Source: Monodelphis domestica (Eukaryota; Chordata; Mammalia; Didelphimorphia; Didelphidae). From it: DNA of 64,000 bases. A program made the translations under genes and the position numbers. The notes beneath the pieces are model-generated. The model ran no database searches. It was not told the origin of the DNA and saw only the letters and a program-made list of their open reading frames with translations. The DNA is taken from assembly GCF_027887165.1 (NCBI RefSeq), contig NC_077228.1:106207137-106271136 (forward strand), read 5' to 3'. Of this stretch, positions 55,537 through 64,000 are shown one piece after another (positions within the stretch are counted from its first letter, which is position 1; each line of letters opens with the position of its first letter).

Positions 55537-55814
55537 ATCTAGCCTATCTCTCTCACATTTTATAGATGAGGAAAGTAAGACCCTAGAGAAATTACTTTAG
55601 CCAAGAGAAGCAGAAAAACCACTTTGTGTGAATGGGAGTGGGGGTGTTGGGCAATAGCCTGGAAGAGATTGAACCTGTGGCTGTGGCCCGAATGCAGGAC
55701 AGAGATGCTGGCTGAGATATTCTTTTTATTTGGATTGTTCTCAATAAACTATTCAGGGACAGTCTACAGGAAGGGGGAAGGTCTAGAACTAAAATCTTAC
55801 CCATTGATCAAGTA

Positions 55815-56060
55815 AGTGCCAGCTCAAATCTTTCCTTCTCCAAAGCTTTTCTTGGCCCGCTTGGCCAACTGAAGTGTAGCTCCTCTGACACTTACTGTCT
55901 CTACCATTCAGATGATGTCTTGTATTACAGTAATTTGTTTTCTTAGTTTTCCAGGTTCCTGGAAGGTCAGGTCTGTCTTGTCCTTTCTATAACAACCAAA
56001 GCACAGTGCCTGGCACAGAAGAGAAATTCAAGAAATATTTGTTGAATGAACGAATGAATG
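55815..56060 (+). mobile_element. L2 LINE 3' end
   Basis: 'gctcaaatctttccttctcc', 'cacagtgcctggcacagaag' and 'tatttgttgaatgaacgaat'. Confidence 0.88.
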
Positions 56061-56064
56061 TAGT

Positions 56065-56400
56065 ACTGTTGTCAGTGAAGGTTGGGGTGTTGGTTATATG
56101 GACCTCTAACATCTGCCTGGCTTTGGAGAGGTCTGGCCCTGTTGACTTCTTTCATCTCTGCCCCTACCTATCACACCCCTGTCACCCATGCACAGTTCTC
56201 TTGGCTAAAAGGAATAATTAAAGTACTCAAGATTTTGCATCTGGAAAACCATATTCTAGACTTGGTCCTCATCCACAGAGACTGCCAAGTAAAGTGGAAA
56301 GAATGCTGGACTTGGCATCAGGAGGCCATTGTCTCCTACGTGGTGACTGCCACTCTCCAATTCCATTAAGGACAGAAGAGGAAACAGGTTGACACTGAAG
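56065..56400. other. Mostly unassigned, one THER1 scrap
   Basis: 56285-56365 resembles a SINE 5' body ('gaatgctggacttggcatca'). The rest is unassigned. Confidence 0.45.
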
Positions 56401-56407
56401 AGGGAAG

Positions 56408-56635
56408 GGAAGGGAATAAACATTTACACAGTGCCTGTATGTATATGTGCCAAGCACTGCTAAGCACTTTACAAATATCTCGTTTGTTCCTCATCCTATT
56501 ACACTGTGAGGTAGGTGCTATTATTATCCCCATTTTACAGTTGAAGAACTGATGAGACAAATAGAGTTTAAATGACTTGCCCAAGATCACACAGCTAGGA
56601 AGTATCTGACACTAGATTTGAACTAGCTCTATCCA
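56408..56635 (-). mobile_element. MIR SINE
   Basis: 'gccaagcactgctaagcact', 'ccccattttacagttgaaga' and 'ccaagatcacacagctagga'. Confidence 0.88.
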
Positions 56636-56679
56636 TAAAATATATGAATATAAACATATTTATTCATATATCATATATA

Positions 56680-56935
56680 TATACTTACCTACTTATCTAC
56701 CTATCTACCTATTTCTGTTTATCTCTTTCTCTGTCTACCTACCTTCTACCCTCCCTATCTCTGCCTGTCTGTCTATCTTCCTCCCTCCCTCCCTATCTAT
56801 CTCTACCTGTCTGTCTGTATCTCTCTCTCTCCCCCATCTACCTTTCTTTCTACCTCTCTCTCTCTGTCCATCCATCCATCCATCCATCCATCCATCCATC
56901 CATCTATCCATCCATCCATCTATCTAAAAGATAGA
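56680..56935. repeat. Degenerate CTAC/CTAT/CCAT tetranucleotide tract
   Basis: Mixed CTAC, CTAT, CCCT and CTGT units ending in a purer (CCAT)n at 56868-56925. Confidence 0.93.
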
Positions 56936-57040
56936 TCCAAAGGAAAACTTCCTTGAAGAAAGGGATGTTGACAATGGAAAAGATAACCAAGGTAGGAGAT
57001 AGGATCTACCCCTGTTCCAGTGGATTCCTATCGGGTCTAG

Positions 57041-57297
57041 GAGGGCAGTGGGTGGCGAAGTGGATAGAATGATGAGCCTGGAGTCGGGAAGACATCTTCC
57101 TGAGTTCAAATCTGGCCTCAGATACTCAGATACTAGGTAACCTTGGGCAAGTTACTTCACCCTGTTTCCCTTAGTCTCCTCATCTGCAAATTTCTGTAGA
57201 GAAGGAAATGGCAAACCACTTTGGTATCTTTACCAAGAAAACCCCAAATGGGGTCATGAAGAGTCAGATACAACTGAAAAACAACTGAACAACAACA
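57041..57297 (+). mobile_element. RTE-tailed CORE-SINE (MAR1 type), near complete
   Basis: 'gagggcagtgggtggcgaag' at the 5' end, 'aaccccaaatggggtcatga' and 'acaactgaacaacaac' at the 3' end. This is the fullest copy of this family here. Confidence 0.92.
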
Positions 57298-57299
57298 TT

Positions 57300-57715
57300 G
57301 TCTCTAGGAGAAAATACAAATCCTCTTTTTTAACATTTAAGCTCCTTCATGGGTTAGCCATTTATTTTGCAACAAATTCAACTCCGGGCCAACCTTTCTT
57401 TCCAGACTGATTTCATGGATTCTTGCCCTCATATACTCTTCACTCCAGCCACACTGGCCTATTTGTTATTCTTCATCCATGCCCTCCCATCTTTTCATCT
57501 TCAAGTTTTTGCATAGTTTATCCTTCCTCTTTAAAAAAAAAGTCCCTCTTTTCTCATCATTGTTTTGCATTCTCCCTTGTTCCTTCCAAAGCTACTATCC
57601 ATGAACTGCCTTTCTTATTTCCCCAGATGATGATTACTCCCGCCCTGCCTCTAGTTCATTTGTTTTTATCTTGTATCTGTTGTGTATTTGAGACACCATG
57701 GTATAATAAATAATG
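57300..57715 (+). mobile_element. L2 LINE fragment
   Basis: 'tactcttcactccagccaca', 'atcttttcatcttcaagttt', 'ctgtgtgt'-poor 3' part with 'cttgtatctgttgtgtattt'. Confidence 0.75.
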
Positions 57716-57730
57716 TAAGAAAGGGTGTGA

Positions 57731-57937
57731 GGGGGCAGCGAGGTGGCTCAGTGGATTGAGAGTCAGGCCATGGAGACAGAAGATCCTGGGTTCAAATATG
57801 ACCTCATTCATGTCCTACTTGTTCAACTTTGGACAGGTCACTTAACCCCCATTACCTAGCCCTTACCAATCTTTTGCTTTTGAACCAATATATAGTATTG
57901 GTTCTGAGACAGAAGGTAAGGGTTTTTTAAAAAAGTA
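57731..57937 (+). mobile_element. SINE1_MD-type SINE, complete
   Basis: 'gggggcagcgaggtggctca' to 'agtattggttctgagacaga' and poly(A)-rich tail. Confidence 0.92.
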
Positions 57938-58380
57938 GCATATTGGGCTTAGAATTTGGAAGGAAGATATCAGTTCAAGTCCAATTTCTGATGCATACTG
58001 GCTGTGTGACTTCAGGCAAGTGACTTAAATTTTTAGGACTCTAAGGCAACTTCCTAAAACAGGAGTTCTTACCATCAAGTTCATGAATCCTTGGATAGAT
58101 TTCAGGAAGTTGATGAAATTGGATGGGAAAAAAAAAAACATATCTTTAAGTAGAATTCGATTTCTTTGTAATCCTATGTATTTTATTTTATGTGTTTAAA
58201 TACAATATTCTGAGAAGAGTTTGGTAGCCTTCATCAGACTATCAAAGAAGCCCTTGATAAAAGAATTAAAAACTTCTTTTCCCCAGACTATGAGCTGTAG
58301 AGAAAGTGGTGACCTACATTGAAAGGAGTTTCCTTATCTGGGAGATTCCTACATACCAGTAAAATCATAGATCCAGGCTC
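57938..58380 (+). mobile_element. THER1/MIR SINE split by a hAT element
   Basis: 'gtgtgacttcaggcaagtga' on the left and 'ggagtttccttatctgggag' on the right of 58062-58288. Confidence 0.65.
58062..58288. mobile_element. hAT miniature transposon (MER3-like)
   Basis: 'caggagttcttaccatcaag' at the left, 'ttcatcagactatcaaagaa' and a degenerate right end 'gaattaaaaacttct'. Confidence 0.65.
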
Positions 58381-58458
58381 TATTGCCTATATTTTGCTTT
58401 AACTTATACGAGTACAAATTGTTTCCCAGTACATTATAAACTCCATGAAGGCAGAATG

Positions 58459-58460
<2 letters not shown>

Positions 58461-58489
<29 letters not shown>
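58461..58489. repeat. (AC)n microsatellite
   Basis: Fourteen AC units. Confidence 0.95.
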
Positions 58490-58542
58490 TCATACAAGAT
58501 ACCTGCATTATACTATACATGTATATGTAATGCATACTGGAA

Positions 58543-58585
<43 letters not shown>

Positions 58586-58669
58586 CATCTATCCATTCAT
58601 CCATCCATTTTTCTATCCATCTATCCATTCATCTATCCATCTATCTATCCATCCATCTATCTATCTATC
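58543..58669. repeat. (CTAT)n/(CCAT)n tetranucleotide microsatellite
   Basis: About 127 bp of CTAT units interspersed with CCAT/CATT. Confidence 0.96.
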
Positions 58670-58844
58670 GAGGGAAGGAGAATGACTATGGGGTATATTT
58701 GAGTCCTTAGTAGCATGTAGCATAATAAGATTCTTAATAAATTTTTATTTATTCCAAACGAGTTGAATCTCCTTCTTGAGATATCTTTGAAAGTGAGTTT
58801 GAAAGTCATAAGTATATCAGATCCAAAGGAAAAGGAATATATCA

Positions 58845-59065
58845 GATATGGGGATCTTGACCTTTTTTATTGTGAATGCCTTTGATAATCTCTTGAAGTC
58901 TATGGTGGAGCCTTTCTCAGAATAATGTTTTTAAGTACACAAAATACATAAGATTACAAAGGATTTATATTGAAATCAAGATGCAATTTTTGCTCAACCA
59001 AATTCATAGACCCCTTAAAATCTACCCATGGGTCCAGGGACCCCAGGTTAATCACTCTTACATTA
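58845..59065. mobile_element. hAT miniature transposon (MER3-like)
   Basis: 'gaccttttttattgtgaatg', 'aagattacaaaggatttata' and the end 'gggaccccaggttaatcac'. Confidence 0.7.
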
Positions 59066-59329
59066 GATGTTCACAAAAGATAATTTCCATCCTAGTATGG
59101 TCTGATTCTGTGATTTTTCTTTGTCTTCTTCTCTTTGCCTTAGGTGCAGTTGGAGAAATCCCAATGTAGAGTGACCTAGCTAGAAGGGTTGCCTCACCAT
59201 AATGGGGAAATTTAGCTACTGGTTTCCCAGACCTGGCACACAATCCATTGTGACCTATTTCCTTTCTCATCAAGCTTGGGGCTAGGTGGCTTCTCTTGTT
59301 TTACCAAAAAAAAAAAAATAGTGTGAACT

Positions 59330-59480
59330 TGGAAGAACAATGAACTCTGAGGCAGGAGACCTGGGTCCCTGTGACCTTGGGTCTCTCTGGGTCCCAGTTT
59401 TGTTATCTGTAAAATGAGGGGAGTCATGCTGGGTGATCAGGTAGGTTCTTTTCAGTTCTATCATTCTTGATTCCAATCTC
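59330..59480 (+). mobile_element. THER1 SINE
   Basis: 'aggagacctgggtccctgtg' and 'tgttatctgtaaaatgaggg'. Confidence 0.75.
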
Positions 59481-60174
59481 TCTGGCATAGGGACTGCTCA
59501 GTTTCTTGGCTTAACCCAAGGCAACCACAAAGGCAAGAAATTCAGTTTTTGTGTGCTAGGGAACAATTCAGGAATCCAGAGGTGAGGCAAAAAGATCTAT
59601 TATTATTATAATTCAATTTTATTTTATTTTCAGTTCCAGATTCTTTCCCTCCTCCCACCCCATCCCTACAAATATGAAGTCATGATAAAAAAAATTCTAT
59701 ATTAGCTTGCTTAGGGGAAAAGAAACAAACAAGAAAAAGATGTGCTTCATTCAATTGGTCGTCTGAATCTATCAGTTCTCTGTATGGAAGTGGATAGCAT
59801 GTTCCATCAAGAGTCTTTTCGAATTGTGGTGGGTCCTTGTGTTGATCAGAGTTACTGAGTCTTTCACAGTTGATTATCTTTACAATATTGCTGTTACTAT
59901 GTTATTGTTCTAGTTCTGCTCCCTTCACTTTGCATTCGTTCAAGTTTTTCCAGGTTTTCTAAAACCATCCCCTTCATCATTTCTTACAACACAATAGTAT
60001 TCCATAACATTTATATATTGTAATTTGTTCAGCCAGTTCCCCAACTGATGGGTACCCTCTCAGTTTCCAATTATTTGACAATACAAAAAAGTTAATATTA
60101 TAAGTATATATGTGTGTGTGTGTGTGTATGTATGTATCTATACACACATACACATACAGGTATCACTTCCACAT

Positions 60175-61372
60175 TGAGACTTTGCCCATTGCAGTTTTAA
60201 TATATTGCAAGTATGAATCTTGAAATTTCTCAGACTTGTGAATGTTAAAAATTTCCACATTGGGGAATTCTCCATTGGAACAATTTCCTACTGGGAACAT
60301 TCCCCATTTGGACAGTGAGAACTCTACTTGGATCAGAAATGGGAGGACCTCTACTCCACCCTACTTAGGACTGCTTTAGGGGAGAAAACCCCTTGTTAAA
60401 CAATGAAAGTACTTAAACCCATACTTATAATGAGGCAAAAAGTTCTTTAAGCCATGCCTATTTTTAGAATTAATACAATGGGGTGCTAAGTACCTATTAA
60501 AGGTCAGGCAACTTGTAAACTTGCCAGGAGCAAAGAGATGAAAACTTATTCAGAAGTTTTTTCTGGTAGGAACTTACTAAAGGGATTAGTCGACCCAGCA
60601 GTGTTTTTTCTGATTCAAACTTACTAAAGGGATTAGTCGACCCAGCAGTAATGGGCTGTCCCTTGGAAAACGTCTACTGTGACTAGTAGATGGAAGAACT
60701 TAGGGGAGGTGACATAGGAGAAAACCCCCTATATAAGAAAAAGCAGAATCTCTTGAGGATGAATCCTTTTGGAAGAATCTCTTGAGAGAGGCTGTGAAGA
60801 AGGGAAGCTCTTGGAGGACAATCTCTAAGGAGGTCTCGCTGGAGCTCCTCTGAGGGGACTCTGTCCCTCTGGAGGCTCTTGAGAGAGGCCCTTTGAAACA
60901 GTCTCTAACTGGAAGGCTCTTTGAGGAGGACTCTGGCTGGAACTCTCTCTAAGGAGACTCTGTCACTAGAATCCTTGCTTAGACAGACCTTGTGGTGAGT
61001 GATAAAAGACTGACTGATCTCTCTTAAGACTCAGGTCTAGGCCATGTTGGCTTAAGGCCCTTCATACTTCTTTCCTTTTTTCTCTCTTTCTCTCCTTTCT
61101 TTAATTCCTCATTGTATTATTAATTAAATTATCTATAAAACCCAGTTGACTTGGGTATATTCATAATTGGGAATATTTCCCTGGCGACCACCTTTTATTT
61201 GATTTAAAAACCAAGACACTGTGGTGAAACATATTTTCTGCGATCACAAATTTACTCACCCACTCTTATATCTACTATAATTTATATCTTCCACTATTTT
61301 ACTCACTACAGTTTACAACCTTAACCATTTTAACTCTTACAGTTTATGACCATAACTATTTTAATTATAACA
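60175..61372 (+). mobile_element. Solo LTR of an endogenous retrovirus (fossil)
   Basis: A block of about 1.2 kb interrupts an L1. It has a TATA box TATATAA (60730-60736), a T/C-rich region, a polyadenylation signal ATTAAA (61123-61128) followed by a U5-like stretch, and TG...CA-like limits. No internal viral genes are next to it, so it is a solo LTR. U3 has a 47-bp tandem duplication (60571-60648), and the part after the TATA box is a degenerate repeat. Gammaretrovirus-like (ERV1) origin is my guess. It is younger than the L1 it split. Confidence 0.65.
60571..60648 (+). repeat. Tandem duplication in the LTR U3
   Basis: Two copies of a 31-bp core (AACTTACTAAAGGGATTAGT and 11 more bases) start at 60571 and 60618, a period of 47. 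Duplications at this position in LTRs are often enhancer repeats. Confidence 0.9.
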
Positions 61373-61404
61373 CAAGTCCATAGGAAATTAAATAGGAATT
61401 ATTA

Positions 61405-61602
61405 TTTTTTAACCCTCATTTTTCATCTTGGAATCAATACTGAGAATTGGTTCCAAGGCAGAAGAATGATAAGGGCTAGGCCATGAGGATTAAATGACTT
61501 GTCCAGGGTCATACAGCTAGGAAGGTCTTGAGGTCAGATGTAAATCCAGGACTTTCTATCTCTAGGCCTGGCTCTCCATCTAATGAGCCACCTAGCTGCC
61601 CC
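61405..61602 (-). mobile_element. SINE1_MD-type SINE
   Basis: Reversed poly(A), 'catcttggaatcaatactga' and 'gagccacctagctgcccc'. Confidence 0.92.
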
Positions 61603-61747
61603 TAAATTGGGGAAGTTTTGAAGAAACTGTAGATGACAAGGAAAGTTTAGAAACTTAATAGCTTATGCCCAAACACTTAACCCAAATTTTACAATAAGAT
61701 TCTCTAAATACCCTATAAAAGAAAAAAAAATCAGACTTCTTTGGTAT

Positions 61748-61750
<3 letters not shown>

Positions 61751-61782
<32 letters not shown>
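61751..61782. repeat. (GA)n microsatellite
   Basis: Sixteen GA units. Confidence 0.95.
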
Positions 61783-61785
<3 letters not shown>

Positions 61786-62564
61786 GGGTGGTGGTAGCCC
61801 CTAAACCCTATGATGTGGAAGGGATACATATATATATGTACCTATATATTCTTCCCCTTTTTCTTTGATCTCTGTGGTTTGTAGATCTAGTAATATTATA
61901 GCTGGCTAGAGGGTACATATTAATTCATAGTTTCATTGACAGTGCTTTTGCATATTTATTTACCTACATTCCCTCTAGCACTTGTCATTTTTCTTTTCTG
62001 TCATCTTAGCCAATCTGATGGATGTGAAGTGGTTTCTTAGAATTGTTTTAATTTGCATTTCTCTAATTATTTGTGATTTAGAACATTTTTCATATGATTA
62101 TTGATAGCTTTGACTTCTTCCTTGGAAAACTGCCTGTTCACATCCTTTGATCATTTATTGATTAAAGAATAGCTCTAATCTTATAAAATTGGCTCAGTTC
62201 CCGGTATGTTTGAGAAAGAAGACCTTTATCAAAGAAAATTACTGCAAAAATAGTTTCCCAGTTTTCTGCTTTTTTCCATTATTAGCTGAATTGGATTTAT
62301 CTGTGCAAAATTTTTTAAATTTTATGTGACCAAAATTAACATCTATTTCTTTTTGATCATGAACTCTTCTATCTATAGATCTCTCAACTAATTTGCTTAA
62401 AATATCTACCCAGTTTCTATCAGACTACTTTCCAGTTTTCCCATCAGTTTTTGTCAAATAGTAAGTTCTTACCCCAGTAGTTGGGGTCTTTGGGCTTATC
62501 AAACACTTGGATACTATGCTCATTTGCTTCTGTACATTTCATTCCTAATGTGTTCAGTAGAGTG

Positions 62565-62985
62565 GTTGATCAATGATACATGATATACAGAAATCTACCT
62601 AACTTCTGAGAAATATTCATATTTGCCTTATCCACTTTCCCCAAGCAGAAAGTAATGGGATGCAATCTGTTCCAATCCAGGTGTGATGAACTCACTTCCT
62701 CCAGCACATAGCACAGATTCATGTGCAAACAGTAGCTTAAATATTATTTCTCTGCTGATGATGGTGACAACACTAGCCTGGAAATCCTCAAAGATCTATA
62801 GTACCAGACAGTCAACATCCTGAATAGATATCCTTGAGGAATAGAAATCTTTCTTGTACACCAAGAAGATGTAGCAGTAAGAAGGAACCTAGTTATTTTT
62901 GGGGGGAGGAGTTTTCAGTCTGAGTGGGAGACCAAAGGATGGATACATGTGAAAATAGGTCTGCTCCCTTTCATTTCCCTTTAAG
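62565..62985. other. No recognised feature
   Basis: Unassigned sequence. It could be further decayed LINE sequence. Confidence 0.4.
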
Positions 62986-62989
62986 TACT

Positions 62990-63075
62990 GTTTTCCCTGA
63001 AAAAATGTAAGCTTCCTAAGGGCAGAGAGAGTCTTGCTTATTTGTTTATTTCTTGGTTATATATGTATCACCAAA
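62990..63075 (+). mobile_element. L2 3' end scrap
   Basis: 'aatgtaagcttcctaagggc'. Confidence 0.65.
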
Positions 63076-63079
63076 CAAA

Positions 63080-63572
63080 ACATATTTCTATATTATCCAC
63101 TTTTCTAAGTGAATAATCATATAAAACCAAAACCCTAAAACATATACCCAAAGAAACAAGTGAAAAATTGTATGTTTTCATTTGCCTTCCTACTCCAACA
63201 ATTCTTTTTCTGGAGGTGTATAGCATCCTTTTTCATAAATCCCTCAGAATTGTCTTGGATCATTATATTTCTTTTAGTAGCAAAATCTATCACGTTTGAT
63301 TGCTCCACAGTATTGCTATTACTGTGTGCAATGTTTTCATAGTTCTGCTTATTACACTCTGCATCAGTTCAAATAAGTCTTTCCAGTTCTTTCTGAAATC
63401 ATCCAGTTCATCATTCCTTACAACACAATAGTATTCCATCACCACCATATGCCACAATTTATTCAGCCATTCCCCAATTGATGGATACCCCCTCAGTTTC
63501 TAGTTCTTTGCCACCACAAAAAGAGTTGCCATAAATATTTTGTATAAGCAGGTTCTTTCCTAATTTTTTAAA
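63080..63572 (-). mobile_element. L1 LINE 3' UTR
   Basis: 'cacaatagtattccatcacc', 'ttcagccattccccaattga' and 'caaaaagagttgccataaat'. It repeats the part of L1 already seen at 59840-60070, so it is a separate insertion. Confidence 0.85.
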
Positions 63573-63574
63573 AT

Positions 63575-63690
63575 CTCTTTGGAGTATAGAATGTCTTGCT
63601 TTTTTGCTTCTATTTGTATTTTCAGCTCTTAGTACAGTACCAGATATTGTTCTTCATAAATGATCTCTCTATTTATCTATCATCTATCTA
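63575..63690 (+). mobile_element. L2 3' end scrap
   Basis: 'agctcttagtacagtaccag' then (CTAT)n. Confidence 0.6.
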
Positions 63691-63789
63691 TCAATAAAGT
63701 CTCTATATTATTTATTATAGTCCATAAATAATTGAGGGCAAACTGATTATATAGAACTAGGTATTGTATTCAGGTGTCAAAGTCATTGA

Positions 63790-63940
63790 GTGAGATTAGT
63801 CATTTATTAAGCCACAAAAATCAACATTTACTGAGCTCTTACTAAGCATAAGATGCTGTGCTAAGTAATCAACAGGAAAACCAAAAATGAGTAATAAGCA
63901 GTTCTTGCCCTCAAGGAGCTTAGAGTCCTATAGTCAGAAT
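63790..63940 (-). mobile_element. L2 3' end
   Basis: 'gagctcttactaagcataag' and 'cctcaaggagcttagagtcc'. Confidence 0.75.
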
Positions 63941-64000
63941 GACTCATGTTCAAGATGGGGAGACTGGCTAGGCAGTAATCCTGTGAGTGAAAAAGGACCT

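Larger units (their letters stand above)
55040..55600 (-). mobile_element. THER1 SINE opened by two insertions
   Basis: 'aagttggaagagactttgag' at the left and 'tttatagatgaggaaagtaa' at the right. Between them lie a hAT piece and an RTE-tailed SINE. Confidence 0.65.
59610..62560 (-). mobile_element. L1 LINE 3' part, interrupted by an LTR
   Basis: Left piece 59610-60110 ('ttgtgttgatcagagttact', 'acacaatagtattccataac') and right piece 61840-62560 ('gaagtggtttcttagaattg', 'tttgggcttatcaaacactt') are contiguous in L1. Between them are the LTR, a SINE and a (GA)n. Confidence 0.85.

Noticed and set aside
58543-58669. CRISPR-like or satellite array
   Set aside because: Units are 4 bp without spacers: an ordinary microsatellite. 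No spaced direct repeats were seen anywhere in the window.

Overview
The window is marsupial nuclear DNA, most likely from a South American opossum such as Monodelphis. It holds one confidently recognised protein gene, BTG2, set in intergenic sequence dominated by retroposons. Four things point to this host: tRNA-derived SINEs ending in a tail with 'agtattgattctaag' (SINE1_MD type as I recall it), CORE-SINEs carrying an RTE/BovB-like 3' tail (MAR1 type), THER1/MIR and L2 relics, and a SPIN-type hAT transposon. SPIN is known from opossum among the marsupials. All family names come from memory; no database was searched.

Layout. 1-11000: SINEs of several ages, an antisense L2 (4745-5905), triplet and purine microsatellites, and a sense L2 joined to an L1 3' end (9216-10900). 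11700-12180: a small GC-rich island with CRE, CArG and GC boxes, about 17 kb upstream of BTG2. 12300-29100: old MIR/THER1 and L2 fragments, hAT miniature elements, large pyrimidine microsatellites, and a near-consensus p53 site at 13520. 29280-33660: BTG2 with promoter (CRE palindrome, CCAAT, TATA-like), exon 1, a 1.3-kb intron with a p53-like site, exon 2 and a 2.2-kb 3' UTR. This is the longest stretch almost free of repeats. 33850-44850: antisense L1 (36125-38425), a decayed antisense RTE LINE (38430-42540) broken up by a SPIN-type hAT and SINEs, an L2 split by a 320-bp tetranucleotide array, and a sense L1 fragment. 45000-53000: fragments of L2, MIR and L1. 53200-54020: a second GC-rich island with CArG-like, CCAAT and CRE-like motifs. 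54300-64000: nested SINE/hAT clusters, tetranucleotide arrays, and an antisense L1 interrupted by a solo LTR of an endogenous retrovirus (about 60175-61372).

How it works together. BTG2 is an immediate-early, p53-induced antiproliferative adaptor of the CCR4-NOT deadenylase. The CRE and p53-like motifs in the promoter, intron and flanks fit that biology, but the two flanking islands and both p53-like sites are inferences from motifs. I found no CRISPR array, operon, intact viral gene or other coding gene, and nothing that amounts to a new multi-gene system. The most interesting leads are regulatory (the two islands and the p53-like sites) and mobile-element related (SPIN with a foreign-looking interior, the repeat-rich LTR, and SINE tails that grew into long microsatellites).
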